Assembly: GCA_949295235.1 (NCBI GenBank)
Contig: CASFKH010000063.1
Coordinates: 1-10,664 of the forward strand
DNA length: 10,664 nucleotides
Source of the DNA: an uncultured Ureaplasma sp.
GTDB lineage: Bacteria > Bacillota_I > Bacilli_A > Mycoplasmatales > Mycoplasmoidaceae
Direction: 5' to 3'
Every line of letters starts with the position of its first letter. Within the stretch, counting starts at the first letter, position 1. The notes beneath the pieces were generated by a model. The model worked only from the letters and a program-made list of their open reading frames with translations, was not told the DNA's origin and did no database searches. The translations under genes and the position numbers were made by a program. Below are positions 7,837-10,664 of the stretch, one piece after another.

Positions 7837-8337
7837 TTATTTCTCCATATCATTAGGTTTTTTAATTGGAGGATTAAAAGGATGAGCCATTTTATAACTA
7901 TATGCTGTCATTGCAATTGAACCAATAAATGTTAAAACACTAAAAATTAATCCAATTCATAAAATTGCAGATAATTTTGGACTAAATTTAACATTTAGAC
8001 GATAAATAGGATAATCTATTTTTAAATAATGTACTAATATTGGTAAACCAATTAAATTTATAAGTAGTGATATAAATGAAACATAAAATGTTCAATTGCT
8101 ATAAATCTCCTTATTATCTAAATAAAAAATTGACAATATATATAGTAATAATGAAATTATTGAAAATATATCAAATATGATAAATGCAGAATTGATTATA
8201 ATTGTTGTTTTAGAACTAAAAACACTTGCAATTAAAACAATTAATATAACTAAAGAAAAAACTAAATATAGAAATAACCACAATATTTCATATTTAGCTA
8301 TTTTTTTAATAATTGAAAATAATTTTTTTTTATTCAT
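7837..8337 (-). CDS. Four-helix membrane protein of unknown function
   Basis: I do not recognise the family. The frame gives 166 aa with TGA Trp at 8092-8094 and 7957-7959. A basic start (MNKKKLFSIIKKIAKYE) is followed by four strongly hydrophobic segments at about residues 18-38, 43-76 (rich in Ile/Ser/Phe), 83-103 and 127-152, then a short Pro-rich tail, HPFNPPIKKPNDMEK. The positive-inside pattern puts the N-terminus, and probably the tail, in the cytosol. No Shine-Dalgarno is present: the 20-odd bases before the ATG contain no G, and a TATAAT lies at 8345-8350 (minus). It starts 18 bases after feoB stops and ends 2 bases before pncB, so co-expression with iron uptake and NAD salvage is likely. 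It could be an accessory or a lineage-specific transporter part. No function is assigned. Confidence 0.85.
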
Positions 8338-8344
8338 AATTATT

Positions 8345-8350
8345 ATTATA
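8345..8350 (-). promoter_or_regulatory. Possible -10 box before the small membrane-protein gene
   Basis: On the minus strand a perfect TATAAT is followed by seven bases and then the ATG at 8337, so RNA would start at about the initiation codon. No G occurs between the feoB stop and the ATG, so there is no classical ribosome site. Chance occurrence is possible. Confidence 0.25.
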
Positions 8351-8355
8351 TTATT

Positions 8356-10664
8356 TTATGAATACAAAAAACAAAAAACGAGACCTAATATTGTAGCAAA
8401 TAAAATAAATGCACAACATGTTCAATTAATTGTTGAAATTAAATTACGTTTTTTCAAAGTTATAATATCTGATTTAATATTTAGATCAAATCAATAAATA
8501 TTAACTATAAGCATGCAAATAAGGGATAATCCAATGATTATATAAACAATTATTATTAATGGATTTGAAATTAAATTTGAATTATTAGCAAGTAATTCAA
8601 CACTTCCAATTCCAACATATACAAATAAACATAAAATATAAGCAAATACAAATGCAGCAACTAAATGAATTATTAAATTTTTTCATCCACCTTCTTTTTT
8701 TAATACAACCATTGTTGCAACACAAGGAGTATAGAAGGCAAACATAAATACATATGAACCTAATGTAGCAATAGGTAATGCAATATTTGAATTAGCTCCA
8801 AAAAATGCTTCATTAAAACTTGATCCACCAGTATTGAATGTAGTATCAAGTACACTTGCTGCAATTTCTTTTGCAGGTGCAGCTGCAATTAAAGATGATA
8901 CTAAACGATAATCCTCACCTAAACCAATAGGATAAAGTAAATATTGAAATACTAATGAAATATATTGTAAAAAAGTAGCATTTTTATAATTTATTTCATG
9001 TGAATTTGGATCAATGATTAATCCTGAAACTGGAGATATATAATTTAATAAGAAAATTAATAAATTAACAATGAATACTACCGTTAATACTCTTTTTAAA
9101 AAATCATAAACTTCGAATAATATTTTTTTAATTGTCACTGTAAATGAAGGTAATCTTCACTTAGATAATTCTGTTAATAAAAATGTTTTAGAATCTCTAA
9201 ATAATGATTTAGAAAATAACAGTCCCATAAATAATGCAATAAAACAACTTATAAAAGTAAATCCAATTCCAAATAGTCAAATATAAGAAGAATTAGTTAT
9301 AAATTGTTGTGCAATTCACATAAATACAACTAACCTTGCACTACAAGAAACAAATGGAGATATAAGAACCATTATTGTTCTTTCTTTAAATGAATGAGAG
9401 TTTCTAGCCATCATTATAGATGGGATATTGCACCCAGTTCCTGTAATTAATGTAATTATACTTCGGCCACTAATTCCAAACCTGGATAATTGATTATCAA
9501 ATAATAGCGAAACTCGAGCTAAATAACCAGTTTGTTCAATAATATAAACTAAACCTAACATTATTAACAAATATGGTAAGAAACCTAGAACTGTGAAAAT
9601 ACCACCTAATAATCCCTCAGTAACAAATAGTTGCAATCATTGATCAGTATTTCCATTTGAAGGCATTGAATCAAATATAATTGTTTTTAATTTATCAAAT
9701 CCATTTGCTAATTGATCTGCAACATATCCACCAGCATAATTTCCAAATGTAAGATAATAAATTGCAAATATTATAATTAAAAATAATGGGATTCCAAATC
9801 ATGGATTAAGTAACAAATTATCAAATTTGACAATTCTTTTTTTTCTGTTAAAATTTGTTGAACTAACTTTTATTCTACTAAATGCAAAATTGTATAATTT
9901 ATCTATATATTCATTTCTAATTTTTTTAATTTCTAGATTTAAATTGTTAAAATTTAATGATTTATTTTGAATTAAATTATCAATTTTTGATTTAATTTTA
10001 AAATCATTAAACATGTTATGAATATAATAATTACCTTGTAAATATTGGATTGCTAAAAAACGTTTATTTACATTTTTATTATTTGGAATATAATTTATAA
10101 TTTCTTCTATTAATGATTCAATTTCGTCACTATATTTTAAATTGAATAAGTTATTTTCTTTTTTATCTTGTAATAAACTATTAATACTTTGTTTAATTCC
10201 ATCATTTTTAATAGCTGATACTAAATGTACTGGAACTCCAAGTTTTCTTGATAATTTAAATGGACTGATTTGAGCATCATTTAATTCTTCAATCATATTA
10301 ATAACAATATCTTTTAAAATACCAGCTTCTAATAATTGAATAGTTAAATGCATATCTCTTTTAAAAGAACATGCACCCATAATATTTAAACATGAGATAT
10401 AGTTATCATTTAAAATTGATTTAATAACTACTTCTTCGTCTTTTACAGTTGGTGATAATGAATAAATACCAGGTAAATCAATAATATTAACTTTAGAATT
10501 ATTTCTTAAGTGACCTTGTTTTGAAGTTACTGTAATTCTATCAATATTCCCAACAGGTGAATTTTGTCAAGTTATTTTATTAAATATTGTTGAATTTCCG
10601 ACATTTGGAGCACCTATTAATAAATAATTATCATATTTTTTTTTTTAAAAAATTTAGTTAAAAA
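8356..10664 (-). CDS. feoB: Ferrous iron transporter FeoB, N-terminus cut by window and frame-disrupted
   Basis: FeoB is an inner-membrane Fe2+ transporter with an N-terminal GTPase. The frame is open from 10644 to the TAA at 8356-8358 (762 aa with TGA Trp codons), close to full length. The membrane half keeps the family motifs: GTGCNIPSIMMARNS (first gate), SPFVSCSARLV (second gate Cys), AAAPAKEIAASVL and FYTPCVATMVVLKKE. The GTPase half has GAPNVGNST (G1, N17 replacing the P-loop Lys), IDLPGIYSLSP (G3), NMIEE (G4, Glu replacing Asp) and LVSAIKNDGI (G5-like). Upstream, an A11 run (10636-10646 on plus) ends in an in-frame TAA. The frame that is open at the window edge reads FLTKFF and joins only if the run were 9 or 12 A. 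No ATG start lies in the FeoB frame before G1. No feoA is in the window. The gene may be phase-variable, slippage-rescued or decaying. Confidence 0.9.
10636..10646 (-). repeat. Homopolymer A11 at the feoB 5' end
   Basis: Eleven A on the minus strand (T on plus), directly between a FLTKFF-coding stretch and the KKKYDNYLLIG start of the readable FeoB frame. A length of 9 or 12 would join both. At 11 the two are out of register. Such tracts are prone to replication and transcription slippage. Confidence 0.85.

Noticed and set aside
8177..8497. Plus-strand 106-codon frame
   Set aside because: It is antisense to the small membrane-protein gene and the feoB end. Those are supported by frame continuity and spacing.
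10632..10634. ATG at 10632-10634 (minus) as feoB start
   Set aside because: It is in a different frame from FeoB and reaches a TAA after four further codons.

Overview
The window comes from an AT-rich genome that reads UGA as tryptophan. In-frame TGA codons sit at conserved Trp or aromatic positions in secY, map, rpsK, rpoA, rplQ, pncB, the small membrane-protein gene and feoB, while TGG is also used. This code, the small intergenic spaces, the very low GC and the classic spc/alpha ribosomal gene order indicate a mollicute (Mycoplasma/Ureaplasma/Spiroplasma relative). From memory, the L17 N-terminus (MSFINKPGKTRSWR) looks most like the pneumoniae/Ureaplasma side of the class. That placement is an inference and needs a tree.

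Layout. Bases 1-5520, plus strand: the end of rplO, then secY, adk, map, rpmJ, rpsM, rpsK, rpoA and rplQ, closed by a strong intrinsic terminator at 5492-5518. These encode the last part of the spc operon and the alpha operon: protein export (SecY), nucleotide balance (Adk), N-terminal Met removal (Map), ribosome parts (L15, L36, S13, S11, L17) and the RNA polymerase alpha subunit. infA, which usually lies between map and rpmJ, is absent. Its place is taken by a 159-base gap with a small GNRA-loop hairpin and a possible internal promoter.

Bases 5521-6793: no intact gene. This stretch holds a decayed IS30-family transposase on the minus strand, with stops and frameshifts but recognisable helix-turn-helix and D,D,E positions, plus several hairpins or dyads. 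It separates the ribosomal block from a minus-strand gene group.

Bases 6794-10664, minus strand: feoB (ferrous iron transporter, 5' end at the window edge), then a 166-aa four-helix membrane protein of unknown function, then a nicotinate phosphoribosyltransferase (pncB-like). The genes are 18 and 2 bases apart, so they are probably one transcript. It converges on the ribosomal operon across the IS remnant.

The most notable point is feoB. Its membrane half keeps the conserved motifs. Its GTPase half has lost the P-loop lysine (GxxNVGNST instead of GxxNVGKST), has a changed G4 motif (NMIE instead of NMID) and is out of frame with upstream sequence at an 11-A run next to the window edge. This suggests a phase-variable, slippage-rescued or decaying gene. 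No tRNA, rRNA, CRISPR array or obvious defence system was seen.
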